A stretch of DNA of 64,000 nucleotides from Melampsora larici-populina 98AG31 (GCF_000204055.1 NW_006768770.1:48353-112352), one strand, 5' to 3'; counted from the stretch's first letter, positions 33,925-47,400 are shown. The notes: a model not told the origin generated them from the letters alone. A program made the numbers and translations.

Positions 33925-35998
33925 ATGATGATGACTAACTTAATCCTAGTAGGTGATCAAAGTCAGTACTACATTTCCTATCAGCAAACAAGTAAAGAAC
34001 TAACTCATCCTTCGTAGCCTCTCCATTCTCTCAACGTACTCTATTCGCTTTAGAACTCAAACAAATTCAATATCAATATCAAGTTAGTCATATCATACCA
34101 TCATACCATCAAACTATCATCATCATCACATTTACTTATGTTTCTAGTCATTTCAAATACACACAGGAAGCAAGTGATTCTCAAAAAGCATCAGATTCAT
34201 CTGCCACCAATCCAACCGAATATTTACCTTTCTTAATCTATCATCATCAAATCGTCAATGGTGGTTCGGTTAATTTGATTCAATTCATCGAAGAAGGTTA
34301 GTCAATCACATCTCAGCTTTAGGATTCATGATCTTACTGATACTGATTCACGTGACGGTTTAATCTTTTAGCTTTTCCTGATCATTCACCTAATTTACTT
34401 TCACTTGATCTCATTCAAAGATCTCGTCAAAGGCTTTGGTCCGATTATATTCGTCAATTCATCGTACCTCTCTTTCTCAAGTTGGTCATTCACTCTTCAA
34501 TTCAATCACAGCTTAAATACTCATGCTTATTCTCTTATGAATTTGTTCTTTGTAGATCACTTCGTTCTAAAAGAGTTGATCATCAGACTCGTTCTGATAC
34601 CCTTACCCTTGCTCATACTCTCGATACTTATGCTGATGCAGTAAGCTCTGTCTCTTAACCGTGTTCTTGCGAATACCTGACTGATCTTTCTTATTGTACC
34701 CCATCAAGTGCATCGGACCATACTTCTCTGGTCAGACGATCAGTTTACCAGATATCCTCATTGCACCTTTTATCCTAGCCGCTCATCCTCATTTGGTTGA
34801 CTCATGTGCAAATCAAAGATACCATTCGTATGCCAAATCGATCCTATCACATCCTACTCTCAAACGTGCCCTACCACATACACTTACAGGTTCATCTGAG
34901 GTGAGTCATGTAGTCAATCCCTAAGCTTATACACTGTCATGCCGCTCATTCAGACCATTCTGTTTTTTGATCCAGAACACATCCCTACAACAGATCCCTT
35001 GCTATTGTGATCCGACCTCAACCCTTGCTAGATTACCGCCTGAGATCTTGACTATTATCATTAATAAACTAGGGGATTATGAATTAGCCCAAACCTTGGG
35101 AATCACACATGATTTATCAGAAACACCACCGTGGAAAGAATCAGCCACACCATTAGATCGAGCCATCTTAACCGGTAGATTATCGATTGTCAAACGAGCC
35201 TATGAAGAAGCATCACATACCATCTTTTCACAATGGGGAGCAAGAGTGATGATCCGATTTGGATATCTGAACATTTTAGATTATTTTCTGAGTGTCGAAC
35301 CTGCTTTGTTACATCGGATCTGTGATTACCTTTTACCTGAAGTGGCATCTGGATTTGGTAGAGTAGATGTTTTAGAATGGGCAAGATCAGGCGAATTTAA
35401 ATTACCGAGACATTTGAATGAGGTACCGATCGATGAAGCTTCTAGAAACGGACATGTATCAGTTTTAGAATGGTGGAAAGGATCGGGTTATAATTTGGTG
35501 TATTCTGAAGCTTCATTGAATTCGGCTACCAAACAATCACAAACCAATGTACTTGAATGGTGGAAGAATTCAGGTTTAGAATTAAAGATTGGAAACGTTT
35601 TGGATTTTGCTTCGATGGCTTCTGAAACCCATGGATTGGATTGGTGGAGTCGATCTGGACTAGGGATCGGTAGAGGAAAGTATAGTAGGATCTCACTCTA
35701 TCATGCATCGTGTCATGGGAATTTGAAAGTGTTGAATTGGTGGCGAGATTCGTTATTGGAATTAGTGTATGATAAAGATGTCTTGATTGGTGCTACTAAA
35801 CATGGACGGATTGAGGTTTTGGAATGGTGGAGAAAGAGTGGGATTCCGGTTTATTATACGTTTTTTGATATTGAAGAAGCTATTGAAGATTGTGTTGAAG
35901 GATCAACAGGTGTGAAGAAATGGTGGGCTAAGAGAGGGTTAGATGGAGAAGGTAGTGCGAGTGGTTGGACTACGACTAGGTTATTGGGTAAGACTTGA
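33925..35998 (+). CDS. Glutathione S-transferase fused to an F-box-like and ankyrin-like repeat region
   Basis: Seven exons: 33925-33961, 34018-34082, 34167-34296, 34372-34480, 34556-34640, 34709-34900, 34976-35998 (546 aa). Residues 1-206 form an omega-like GST: TSPFSQRTLFALELKQI gives the glutathione-site Ser-Pro-Phe region, then IVNGGSVNLIQFIEEAFPD, and the helical domain with GPYFSGQTISLPDILIAPF. After a 75-nt phase-0 intron the last exon begins with ARLPPEILTIIINKLGDYEL (F-box-like). Five or more units of about 33 residues carry VLEWWKxSG-type cores and resemble degenerate ankyrin repeats. The downstream frame has no ATG near its beginning, supporting the join. Three in-frame ATGs compete as start; the first is given. 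Without the last splice, the GST would end 8 codons later at about 214 aa. Confidence 0.75.
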
Positions 35999-36577
35999 GG
36001 GTTTTTTGGTTTGGTTTGAATTTTTAAAAACATTATGATCTTTCGGATTTTCTTTGTTGAAAAGTTTAGGCTTTGTTGTAAGATTACATCATCATTAATA
36101 TCATTTCATTATTATTTTATGCATTGAGATTTGGGTTTTGTTTTGTATTATGTTTTATTATGGATGTATATATAAGTTTCAATGTGTTTCTAATAGTAAG
36201 ATCTAAATTGATTTTGAATAGTTTACAGAAAGCTTGCGGTTATGGTCTGGTTTGTGACTATCAATCAATTAGTTAGCGAATGTCAGCGAGATATTGAGGA
36301 AATATTCAATCAGCTTAAATACATAAATGTGAATGTAATTATGTATGTATGTAATGATTGTGTTTATAAGAATTAATTGCAAGTTGAAAGAGATTGAGTA
36401 TGCTTATAGAAAGATGATCTGACGTCATTTGTTCGATTGAGTTTTAAATAACCCTTTGACCATTTCTTCAACTCTTTAACTTCATTCAGACTCACTCACT
36501 TCCTCTTCTTTACTTCTTCCAAACCAATCCAAGACTCTGATTAAAGATATTTGAAATCTAAGACTTTCATTATCATC
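35999..36577. other. Intergenic region, no gene seen
   Basis: This holds the 3' flank of the GST-fusion gene and the promoter of phosphoglucomutase. It is A+T-rich with a C/T-rich patch just upstream of 36578 (CTCACTTCCTCTTCTTTAC). No other feature was seen. Confidence 0.55.
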
Positions 36578-38579
36578 ATGTCAATTCAAACCATTCAAAC
36601 TAAATCATTTAATGATCAAAAACCAGGTATGGATTCATCCCACTTTGATTGATACAAATCGTTATTCTAACTTCTTTCTTCATGAATGGCCTTTAGGTAC
36701 TTCTGGTTTAAGAAAAAGGTAATCAATAAATCAATATCCAAATCAGTTTCCATCCAATATTGATGATCTTCTTTTCTGAATTAATCAAATAGAGTCAAAG
36801 TTTTCGAACAAGAGAATTATACCGAAAACTTTATCCAAGCAACATTTGATGCGATGCCATCACCCGGAGTGAAATCATCTACCATAGTAGTAGGAGGAGA
36901 TGGAAGATATTATTCACCAGAATGTATTCAAAAGATTATCAAATTATCAGCAGGAAACCAAGTTTCGAAATTGATCATTGGTCAATCTGGAATCCTTTCC
37001 ACACCGGCTGCAAGTCATTTGATTCGCATTCGAAACGCTCATGGAGGCATCCTTTTGACTGCTAGTCATAATCCGGGTGGACCGAATGCTGATTTTGGAA
37101 TTAAGTTTAATGTCGCGAATGGTGGTCCTGCTCCTGAGAGTGTGACTGATAAGATCTTTGAGATCACTAAGTCCATTAAAGAGTATAAGATGATTGAATT
37201 ACCTGATGTGTGTCTTTGGTTTCTTTTCTTCTCATAAGATCAAACCTGTAATTTCATCTAACTGATACTTTTATTACACTTTGATAGGCAGATCTTCAAA
37301 CCATTGGAATTCAAAAGATTGGATCCATGACTGTAGAGATTGTAGATTCAGTGACCGATTACCTTGACTTACTTAAATCGATTTTTGATTTCGGTTTGAT
37401 CAAATCATATCTTCATTCCGATCCAGCACCTCTCAAAGTCTTATTCGATGCGATGCATGGTGTCACCGGTCCTTATGGTAAAGCCATCTTTGTAGACACA
37501 CTTGGTCTTTCATCTCAATCGATTCAAAATTGTGAACCGAGTCCTGATTTCGGTGGAGGTCATCCTGATCCGAATCTAACGTATGCTCATGATTTAGTCG
37601 CAAGAGTTGATAAAGAAAATATCGGGTTTGGTGCGGCTTCTGATGGGGATGGCGATCGGAATATGATTTATGGTAAAGATGCATTTGTGACGCCTAGTGA
37701 TAGTGTGGCTATTATTGCAGATTGGGCTCAAGAGGCTATTCCTTATTTTAAGGATGGAATTAAAGGGTTGGCTAGAAGTATGCCTACTAGTGGAGCAATT
37801 GATTTGGTCGCTAAAGCTAAGGGATTAGAAGTCTTTGAGGTTCCCACTGGTTGGAAATTCTTTGGAAATTTGGTGGGTTCTTCTTTCATAATTGCAAATC
37901 AAGATGATCTGCTGCTCGATTTCGATTATTGATGTCTTTCTTTTGTTCTCGTGGGTTCACTAAGATGGATGCCAAGAGATTGTCTATTTGTGGTGAAGAA
38001 TCTTTTGGGACTGGATCGGATCATATTAGAGAAAAAGATGGGATCTGGGCAGTAGTAGCTTGGCTCTCAATTTTAGCTGCGGCTGATAAGAAAGGTATCA
38101 AGAATGGTATCAATGGAGTTCTCTTAGATCATTATCAAAAGTATGGACGTAGTTTTTTCTCACGATATGATTATGAAGAAGTCGAAACAGAAGGAGCTCA
38201 AAAGATGATGAACCATCTTGAAAAGGCATTTTCAGAAGCTAGTTTTATGGGATCTGAACTTAAATCTACGACTAGTTCGACTTCATTTAAAGTTAAAGAA
38301 GCCTCCAACTTTAGTTATCAAGATCCGATTGACGGTAGTGTTTCTAAGAATCAAGGTTTGTTTATTAAATTTCAAGATGGATCTCGAATTGTTTATCGAC
38401 TTAGTGGAACAGGTAGTTCAGGTGCTACGATTCGAATTTATGTAGAGAAGTATAGTCAACATCAAGATGAGTATCAAGAAGATACTCAGAAAGGTTTGAA
38501 ACCTTTGATTGAGGTCGCTTTGGAGTTGTCTAAGTTGAAGGAATTTACTGGACGTGAGAAACCTACGGTGATTACTTGA
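36578..38579 (+). CDS. PGM2: Phosphoglucomutase
   Basis: Five exons: 36578-36626, 36697-36718, 36793-37207, 37288-37872, 37965-38579 (561 aa, the family norm). It interconverts glucose-1-phosphate and glucose-6-phosphate in the cytosol, linking glycogen, trehalose and cell-wall precursors to glycolysis. The phosphoserine loop is TASHNPGG (Ser115), the metal loop DGDGDR (Asp281, 283, 285), the sugar loop [12 protein letters not shown] and the phosphate loop [13 protein letters not shown]. Exon 2 is only 22 nt (GTSGLRK). An in-frame-looking extension after 37872 is intronic: the GTGGGT donor joins at 37965 to give [15 protein letters not shown] as expected. Confidence 0.95.
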
Positions 38580-39579
38580 AAATCGATCATGAAGGGTTTA
38601 TTAAAGATTTGAAAGGTTTTTGAAAGGTTTTAAAGATCTAGTTTGATTTAAAGAGTCGTATGTTTTTTTGTTTTCTTTTGATCTTTATAAGTAATTGAAA
38701 ATTATCAGATTTTAAAAAAAGATGAATGAAAATCTTTATGAATGAGATTTGTTTTGTAATTGATATAAACGTTTTTTTGTACTAGATTTTTTTTGTTTAG
38801 CTTGATGAATGAACTTTGGTATTTTTTTCTTTTTTTTTATTCAAGAATATTACATTGAGTTTTTCCATAGAAATTGATCATATGATAAGTTTTAAAGTAA
38901 ACAATTTGAAGGTAAGGTTTTTTTCTTTTTGAAAAATTTAACAAGAAATGATATTTTCAAAACTCGAAGGACCTGTTTGAATAATTTGATCAAGTGAAAG
39001 TGAAAGAAAATCCTTTTGAAAGTGAAAGAAAATTTGCTTTGACTCTACCATGCCCCCCATGTCTCGTGGGATCTAATGACTACCTTAGAGCATGTCCTGA
39101 GATCATCATCTGGCAAGACCTTGAGTCCGCTTGTCGCCCCCCCCTTCGCTGCCAGGAAGCTCGACTAGGAAACTTATCGTTTTTGTCCTTTGGAGAAATG
39201 GTGGAACTCGGAGAGCTTCTCGAGTGGTACAACTTCAAGGTGATGTTGGATATTGTGATAGAGAATTATCAAGTGATAGTCAATTGCTTAGCACAGCTTG
39301 GGATTTATGGGGCGAGCACAAGTTGAGTGCAACATTCAATTGAGAATGAAATTGTAGGATTAGGAATCATAGCCTTAGGATTTGGTCCGGTTAGATACGA
39401 TTTATTCATCGAGGAAATGTGGAGCTCGAGGTGATTGAAGTGAGGGTGAAGTGGTGATGAAATAAGTTGATTAGTGATCTTTTGCATATTCAGCACAGCT
39501 TGAGGTTGTTGTTTGTTGTTGGTTGTTGGATACAAAGATCCCACTCCCACTCCTTCCTTCGAATCCGATCAGATTGTGG
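38580..39579. other. Intergenic region, no gene seen
   Basis: Begins with the T-rich 3' flank of the phosphoglucomutase gene. A direct repeat of GAAAGTGAAAGAAAAT occurs near 38996-39033. The stretch then becomes G+C-richer and runs into the right arm of the inverted duplication. No coding signal was seen. Confidence 0.5.
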
Positions 39580-39930
39580 GGCTTAGCAAAGTTTTCTTTC
39601 GAAGTCATCCTTGCTCAGGCTCGAGGAGGTTATTGAGCGTTGCCTACAGTCTTGGGCGATCCTTCGACCGCGCATCGACGATACTCGTTGCTCAGCACAG
39701 CCTGAATTATGCGGACCCTCCTTGAAGTCCCTCATAAGGAATGAAAGAATTTGTGTCCAGACATCACATTCTTTGAGCAGGATAGAGGATCGCACATCTT
39801 TCTTCGATTACATGTGGAACTTGGTTACCTTTGAGTGCGGGGAAGAGTGGGGGTAAAAACTCCGAATGATCACAACATGAAGAGGTCCTTGAGGCTGAGC
39901 CGAAAAACCTAGAGACTTTGAAAGGATGAT

Positions 39931-39941
39931 GGCTATAAATA
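39931..39941 (+). promoter_or_regulatory. TATA box of secreted gene copy B
   Basis: GGCTATAAATA lies 148 bp before the ATG and is preceded by a conserved promoter segment shared with copy A. The leader lacks the transposon found in copy A. Confidence 0.6.
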
Positions 39942-40081
39942 CGCTCACTTTTTGGTCTTCTTGTTGTGCTTTCTTTCATCATTAAATCTTATCAGAAACA
40001 TTTATCTAGCATTTCACTTTTTATATCATCCGATATCCATATATATCATTATAACTATCTTGCTTTCTTCTGACATTCAAG

Positions 40082-40937
40082 ATGTCTATCTTCAAAACTC
40101 TCTTCAGACTTTTCATGACTCTATGCCTTTTGTCAGAGATGGCAAGAAATGTATCAGGTTGGCCTAATTTTCAGGAGATAACTTTATGAACATATCAATT
40201 GACTGTTTTATCTCTCGTATGTTAGGAGAACAAATCATCAAATCTGTGACTTGGGAATTAGAAATATCAATCAAGTTTGAAACAACAGTGATCCAAAGCT
40301 ATCAACCTCCTGCTCCTGAATGTAAAAGACCATCAAGACCAGTACTTATTCCAAGTTACAAAGACTGTAACCGGTGAGTAAAACCTTCATGTCTTTTTAC
40401 TCTACCTTCAAATGACTATCTCATGTTGATTTTATTTTTGGTTTTAGTGCTTTCTATAACTTGGGATTCAAAGATGGAATGTTAAGAACCCAAGACGTGT
40501 CTGTTAAACAAACCTATGGAAACTGTGCTGTAGGTTACTTTTTATTCATTTTACGCATTTATAGGTTTGCTTACTCATCCTATATGGTTCATAGATTGAA
40601 GTCCGCTGCGGGGGTCATCCAATCACAGTGTAAGTCGTGTGATGCGTCTCACTACAAACAGATTTTGTGCATTTGATACTGACTGGGGTAGGGGTATATT
40701 ATGATAAATAGATCTGCTGGACGTCTTTTGGCTGATGTGGATGCTAACAAGAGTGGAGGATATAAAAATTTAGCATCAACTTGTTTGGTTAATGACCAGG
40801 TAAGTAAACCTATTCAAACTTATATAGCCTAGAGCTGGTGTTCTGATTAGTATTTTTTTTGAGATTAGATTGGTAAAGTCTTTGTGGCAGGTGGATGTAG
40901 TGTTGAGGTATGGCACCATAGCCATCATTCACATTGA
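40082..40937 (+). CDS. Secreted six-cysteine protein, copy B (effector candidate)
   Basis: Six exons: 40082-40157, 40226-40373, 40448-40529, 40595-40629, 40712-40799, 40869-40937 (165 aa). The signal peptide is MSIFKTLFRLFMTLCLLSEM. The six cysteines sit in APEC, KDC, GNC, VRC, STC and GGCSV. It is the intact inverted sister of the gene at 28.5-29.3 kb. The main differences are EQIIK for ETHK after intron 1, LVNDQ for LADNK before the last exon, and two extra residues at the C-terminus. The first donor is GTTGGC, weaker than GTTAGT in copy A, so splicing of intron 1 may be less efficient; failure leads to a stop within 12 codons. No function is known. Confidence 0.78.
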
Positions 40938-43900
40938 GAGCTTGGTTCATCTCAAGACTACTTTTTCTTTGTTTCTTTGAAATTTGTATCGGTTGTGTAT
41001 TTGTATGCCTTGCAATCATTGAGCTAAAAATTATTGAGCTAAACATCAAGAATGTAAGATCATGAAGAGTTGTATTGATGTTTGGTTGTTTTATTTCCAA
41101 GTTTTATTTATTTTGATTTTCTGGTTATTTTTGTCTACAAGCTTGTTTTGGAATTTACTTTATATGGACAAAGAGAGCAACAAAAATTATTATCAGTCAA
41201 CATTAAAGAAGCTGAACCTCAAGTCTTATCTTGCTGTTTAGTCTGGATGTGTGACACACACAGTATGTTTAGAACAAATTGGCCATTTGAAAGATATGAG
41301 TATGGGTAATGAAGCCTTAAAGCATTCATGGTACTAACATCTATATAGTTAGACCAGGATTCAATCAGATCATTATCTGACAAAGAATATCAGTCTTTGT
41401 CAGTGACAAGATGTGGCAGTGTCTTGAGGTACAGTGAATCAACCATATAAAGTCTGTGTGGGTCCTTGGAGTATGTACATCATATTGATGTTTGAAGTAA
41501 TGAAAGCACATCAAAAGAGAAGTCTTCCTGTGACTGAAGCTCACTATATGCCATTTCTATACACAGTGAAGTTTAGGCTACGTGTCCAGAAACCAACAAA
41601 GCTGTTGAAAAACACCTTCCTTCTCTCATATGTAGGTTTCAGCAGTCAAGAAAAATACTCAGAAACAGTTACATTCAATGCAGCATTCAGCTACCATACA
41701 TAAGCCTCCTCACTGTGTCAAATTATAGTTTAAGCAAGTGTGGTGAGCTCATCAGTCCAGGTAGCTTAGCAGCAATAAAATTGTGTCATCAGTATCAATT
41801 GGGCCATTGGCATTGGAGAATGGATCTTGGAGTACAATTTGCTTCTTCAGCCTGCACCTCTACAACCCAGTCCTGAAAATTTTCAGGTAAATGCTGCAAT
41901 GGGAGCAATCATGATTTGTGTGAAACCAGATTTTGTCATCTTACTGGGAACATAAAATTAACAACCAAAATAATATATCAATGCTGGTAATGTATACTAT
42001 CATCCTTGTCCTTACTGCTTGGTGTTGATCATGGCTTGGTGTTGATCGTATTAAACTTCTTCTTATGTTAAAACAGGTGAATCAGCAAGAATTGTGATGA
42101 ATAAAGATGAAATATAGGAAAAGAAAAAATACTAGAAAGATATTTTTAGAATTGGATGGGTTAGGAGACAACAGAATTGACTGGTTTTTTTGGATTGAAG
42201 AGTAATGGGTCTACATTATTCAAAGGGCTTGTGATGGATGATCAAATGTTAGAATGACAGAAAGTAGATAAGAAAAGTGCAATATGGGGTTGCTGGTGGT
42301 GCTGTGGTAATATCACATGCCATTGCCACAACACTGACAGGGGGGGATTTGGGATGCCATATCATCCAGCCCTAACTGTGGCTGCTGCACACGGCAATCA
42401 CATCAATAATATTGTTTTGTGCTTGGGTCAGAGGTGCCATCCTTTTTGAAAAAGGTTATAACCAGACAACCCAGAAAGAAGATATTTGCAGTGGTTGCAT
42501 TTTGCCAACCCAACCCTGTTTTGTTGCAGGGATCTTGACAAAGGCTTCTGACTGAGCACTAATGTAGGAGATCAGTTCTCCCCACAAGTGTCCTCTTGCA
42601 CACCTTGATCCCCTCTTAATGTGTATCTGACCAACCAGTTTTGAGATTGTGATTGGATTTTCAGGTTCAAGAACTAGTGCTGGTCAGTGTTATGCCAACT
42701 ATTGTATGTGTTGTAACTCTCTCAATCCCTCTAAGGTGATGATATGAGTCTATTTCTTAGAATGCTCTATAAGGTTACCTGCTGTGATCTCACCTTACTC
42801 TGGATATGGCTCTCTTTGTAACACCGCACATACACAGGAGGGTACAAAAGCTTTGGAAATGGGCTGCATACCTCATTCAACTGGATAGATTTGTTTTGTT
42901 GAATTTCAGTCTGTTCATTTTGAGAGCAGGGCACTTGAGTGCGCAAAAGTTTGGGTTCTTTCTAATCCAAATTCAAATTATTCAAAACAACACCTGACTT
43001 GCACCTTCTTGAATGATCCTATTGCATGCTATTGCATGCTATGGTATGGCAGTCTGGACTGCTTGTTTACATTGATTTGGATTTGACGACGTGCTGTAGG
43101 GATTGGATTATTAGCGAGATGTACTTGAACATCATGCTTAACTTAACTTGCCTTATGCAAAACAAAACAATGTCATAAATATAGTCTTGCTGAAGGACTG
43201 AAAAGGCATTTTTGCAAATCATCCACCAAGAAGATTGTATAGGAGGATTTTAAGCAGGTAAACTCCATGCATTTTTGTTGGTAGCCACAAGAACCTTTTC
43301 AATTCTTAAAACCTCAATCCATACATCATTTGAAGATCAAATCCACCACATATTGCACATCTTAAGCAACTTCAAATCTTGCGTGAAGCCTTCCGAGAAG
43401 TTTTTGTAGGTGAAACACTGAATGTTCCAAGAGCTGCAAGTGTGTAAGAAGATACTGTGTTAATGATTTCTGAACCGTATGATTGGGTAACGTTTCCGTG
43501 CAAGGCTAAAGATCAAGATCAAACTCACAATTAGGAGAAACACAAAGCCCCCACACTTATAGCCTACTGTGAACTTGATCAAGGTTTTGGTTAAGGCTGA
43601 AACTTTTGTTAAGATCTATGACCATCTCTAGATGAATATGCTAGTGATCAGTAGATAGAAGCTAGATGAAGAGTCAAAGAAAAATATGAAGTGTACCTGA
43701 TCAAGAGTTTCGAATTCGTGATCGATCACGAAGACGATGTGTTAAGTTCTATAAATCCTCTTGTCGAGGGTGCGAGTCTGCTTCTTTTTCTTTAATGCCG
43801 CAGAGCTAGATAATTCCCACATCTGAACAAAAGAAGTTCAAACCCGGGTGATCAAAGGTTGTACTCATTTCGATCCGAATCTTGTTTTGGTTTTACCATC

Positions 43901-44485
43901 ATTGCAGAAATCCTAACATACGATCATGCTGAGATCAATTTCTATGTGACCCGTAACGCCAAGGGTTTTTCACAAGGACGAAGCAATATGCTGAGCCTTC
44001 ACTGCGTTGAGATGATTTGCCGAATCGAATGTGAATTGAATCGAGTTTTTGTTTTAAAATTTTTTTCCCCACTGATGCTTCCCACGAATACTGCATGTGA
44101 GATGTTTTAGAGGGGGTCTTGTTGAATGAAAGATGGATCGCCTTGGGATGAACTAGATGGTGTATTTGATTGAATCTATCCCTTTTGGTGTTTCCTTACG
44201 CATGAGATTTGTTGATCTTGAAAATTAAAGAACCCTTAAGCAGCAAGCTTGGCTTGATCGACTGCTACCAAATCAAATCATACATATGAACTTAAAAACG
44301 CCGAGATTTACGAATCAAGTGTCCAAGCGAATCAACTTAAAAGAAAAAGTTAGTCAAGAGTTTCTTTTGTGTAAATACTCGGTCAAGAAATTCATCCAAA
44401 GCTTTTAAACCTCTTCAAAGGTTCATAGACTCAGACTGATTTGTATTTGATTTTGATTTTGTTATAGTTTTCATTGAGTAAAGAA
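40938..44485. other. Gene-free stretch
   Basis: About 3.5 kb past the right duplication arm with no supportable gene. Short direct repeats occur (ATTGCATGCT doubled near 43021-43040; CTTGGTGTTGATC doubled near 42020-42046). Its texture is like 22.8-28.1 kb. The final ~100 bp is the promoter of the glutaminase gene. Confidence 0.5.
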
Positions 44486-47400
44486 ATGACATTCAAGCAA
44501 AAGTTAAAGAAACTCTTCTTACCCATCTCAATGTGTTCAATTCTTTTAATCATCATCATCTCAGTCTCTGCCATCGAAGGTTTAAACTTGACTCATCATC
44601 ATTCAAATCAAGTTAAGTGAATGGCTCACCATAAATCAATGACCATCATCATCATCATCATCTGATTCTTTTTGCTTTTCTTTTCTCTTTAATCAGATTC
44701 CAATCTCAGCACCCACTTCTACTAACAATCACAATAACAATCATCTTTCAACTTTCAATCCACTCTTACCTCCTGCAATCCCTTTAGCCGTTCGATCACC
44801 TTGTCAGTCACTCTCATCACCATCCATTCTCACTAAAAACAAACTAATCTCTACACTTTTCCATTCCAGATCTCTCAGCTTGGTTAGCAACTGGTGCTGA
44901 AGGTGGCAATGGAGGTTATCTTACCGGTCGATGGGCTCAATTCTGGCCGATCCAATTCCCTCAAAACCCAAATGCTTATAGGTTAGGATGGACAGGTTTG
45001 ATCCGAATCAATGGGACCACCTATCAATTCTTAGGAAACCCAAACGAATCAATCAACCCAACCGATCAATTCAAAACGGCCACCCAACTCTCATTTAATT
45101 ATACATCTACACGTTCGATGTTTGAATTCCAAGCAGGAGATCTAACCTTTTTGGTAGACTTCTTGAGTCCTCCTGGTCCTCCTGGTGATCTTTTACGTCA
45201 AAGTTTACCTTTTACTTATCTTTCGATTCAACTTACTTCTTCAACAACTTCGGATTCTTCGATTGAGGTTTATACTGATATTCAAGCGGATTGGGCTTCT
45301 GGTGATCATCAGGCTAATGTGACTTGGTCTTTAAACCAATCTAAATCTTTGAGTTCTTTTCATGTTTCGAGATTGAATCCTTTAGTGTTTAGTGAAGAAT
45401 ATGAGTATGCTGAATGGGGTGAAGCAATCTATTCGACTGCTTCTGTGAGTCTTTTTTCGATCATTCTTTCTTATTTGAAACTATAATCGAGTTGACTTTT
45501 TGTTTTCATCAGACTTCCGATCTCACTACCGCTTCTGGTTTCGGTCCTACACTTCGAACACATTTTTCAAAGAATGGAAACCTAGACTCAACTCAAGACA
45601 AAGAGTTTCGTAAGATTGAAGATCGAACACCTTCTTTTGGATTTGCAACCAAGCTACTAGCAGGAAACTCTCCATTAGTCTTTACGATCGGACACGTTCG
45701 AGATCCTTATGTATCATACATTCTCGATCCTAAACCTAGATCAGCTTACTGGACAAGTATATTTAAACAAACCGATGAATTACTCGAATTTGTGTATCAT
45801 GATTTCGAAAAGGCTTTTAAAGATTCAGTTAGTTTAGATACCAAAGTTTATAATGATGCGATCAAAACTTCGGGTGAGAATTATGCGGCGATCGTGTCGC
45901 TTAGTTTTCGTCAAGGTCTTGGGGCTATTGAGATTACACTTGGAAGAAATAATCTCACGGGTGAAGTCGATCAGAAGGATGTGAAAATCTTTTCAAAGGA
46001 GATTTCTAGTAATGGGGATATGAGTGTAAGTGAAGATTGATTTGATTTTTTGGTCATGGTTGTGTTGACTGAAAACTTACTTTTTGGTTTTGGTTTTGAT
46101 TTGCTTGATATTTAGACTGTTGATGTTATCTTTCGTACGTCTCACAAGATCTCGCTATTTGTTGCAAATTAGTAGCTAATTCCATTCATCTTGACTCTTG
46201 TAGCTCAATTTCCTATCTTGACCTATTACGATCCTGTATTATTAAAATACTTGCTCGAACCTCTCTTTGAGTATAGCGAGAGTGGTTTGTACCCAAACAA
46301 ATGGTACGCTTCAAACCCATTATTCACAAGATCGATTATTTTCTGACCTCTTTCTTGGGTCTCATCAGGACTGTTCACGATCTTGGAAGGTACCCGAGTT
46401 AGTAGACCTATTCCAAAGTGATCGCTTGAATCTAATTAACTCAATGTAATGGTTGTGAATCAGATGCTACTGCTCATAATGATGGTAATGATGAAGCGAT
46501 GCCAGTTGAAGAAGCCGGAAACTTCCTCATCATGACCTTAGTAAGTGACACCCTCGAACCGAACCACCCCAATGTACGAATCTGACATCTTTCATTGATG
46601 ATAAAACCGTACTAGGCATATCATCAATTAACAAAAGACACAGAATGGCTTCAAAAACATCACAAGATCTTAAGCCAATGGACCTCCTTCTTAATCAGTG
46701 ACGGATTAATTCCAGCCAGTCAACTTTCAACAGACGATTTTGCAGGCAAGTTGGCTAATCAAACTGATTTGGCTTTAAAAGCTATCATTGGAATCGGTGC
46801 TATGTCTGAAATATCGGTTCAGATTGGGGATGGCCAAGAAGGAAATCGGTTGAGGGAAATCGCAGAGGATTATGTGGGGAAATGGATTGATTTTTCGGTG
46901 GCTAGGGATAGGAGTCATACTAAACTTGCGTATCAGGATGAGAATTCTTGGGGTACTCTTTATAATTTGTTTGCAGTAAGTTTGATTTTCTTGGTTTTGA
47001 ATGAGTCATGTTTTTTTGGTTTGAGGGATTGATGGATTGATGGTTTTGGTTTTGGTTTTGGTCTGGTTTGGGGTAGGATCGGTTGTTGAACTTGAGACTC
47101 GTACCTCAAACTATTTATGAAATGCAGTCTAGTTTTTACCCTTTAGTAGCAAACGAATATGGTGTACCACTCGATTCTAGACACACAGTTGAGTCTGAAT
47201 TTTGTCCTGTTTTCCATTTCTTTTGAAATTTATGTTGACTGATGACTGGGACGATTTGATTTTTTTTTTGGATTTTTTTGGGGGGGATTTTTAGTGGGCT
47301 AAGACTGATTGGGAAATGTTTGCGGCTGGAGCTGCTACGAGTGTTAAAGATCGAGATTTGTTTGTGGATTGTTTGGTTAAGTATTTAAAGGCTAATATTG

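Larger units (their letters stand above)
39580..41090 (+). repeat. Right arm of a large inverted duplication
   Basis: Inverted counterpart of 28335-30080. The 35-nt exon is identical in both arms and the 82-nt exon differs at two positions as read by eye. Similarity continues upstream of the gene past the TATA box to about 39580 and downstream to the TCATGAAGAGTTGTAT motif near 41060. The arms point outward and enclose Hsp110, the GST fusion and phosphoglucomutase. Confidence 0.85.

Noticed and set aside
37873..37932. Read-through end of phosphoglucomutase at 37932
   Set aside because: It would truncate the enzyme before its sugar- and phosphate-binding loops; the GTGGGT donor at 37873 joins correctly to 37965.
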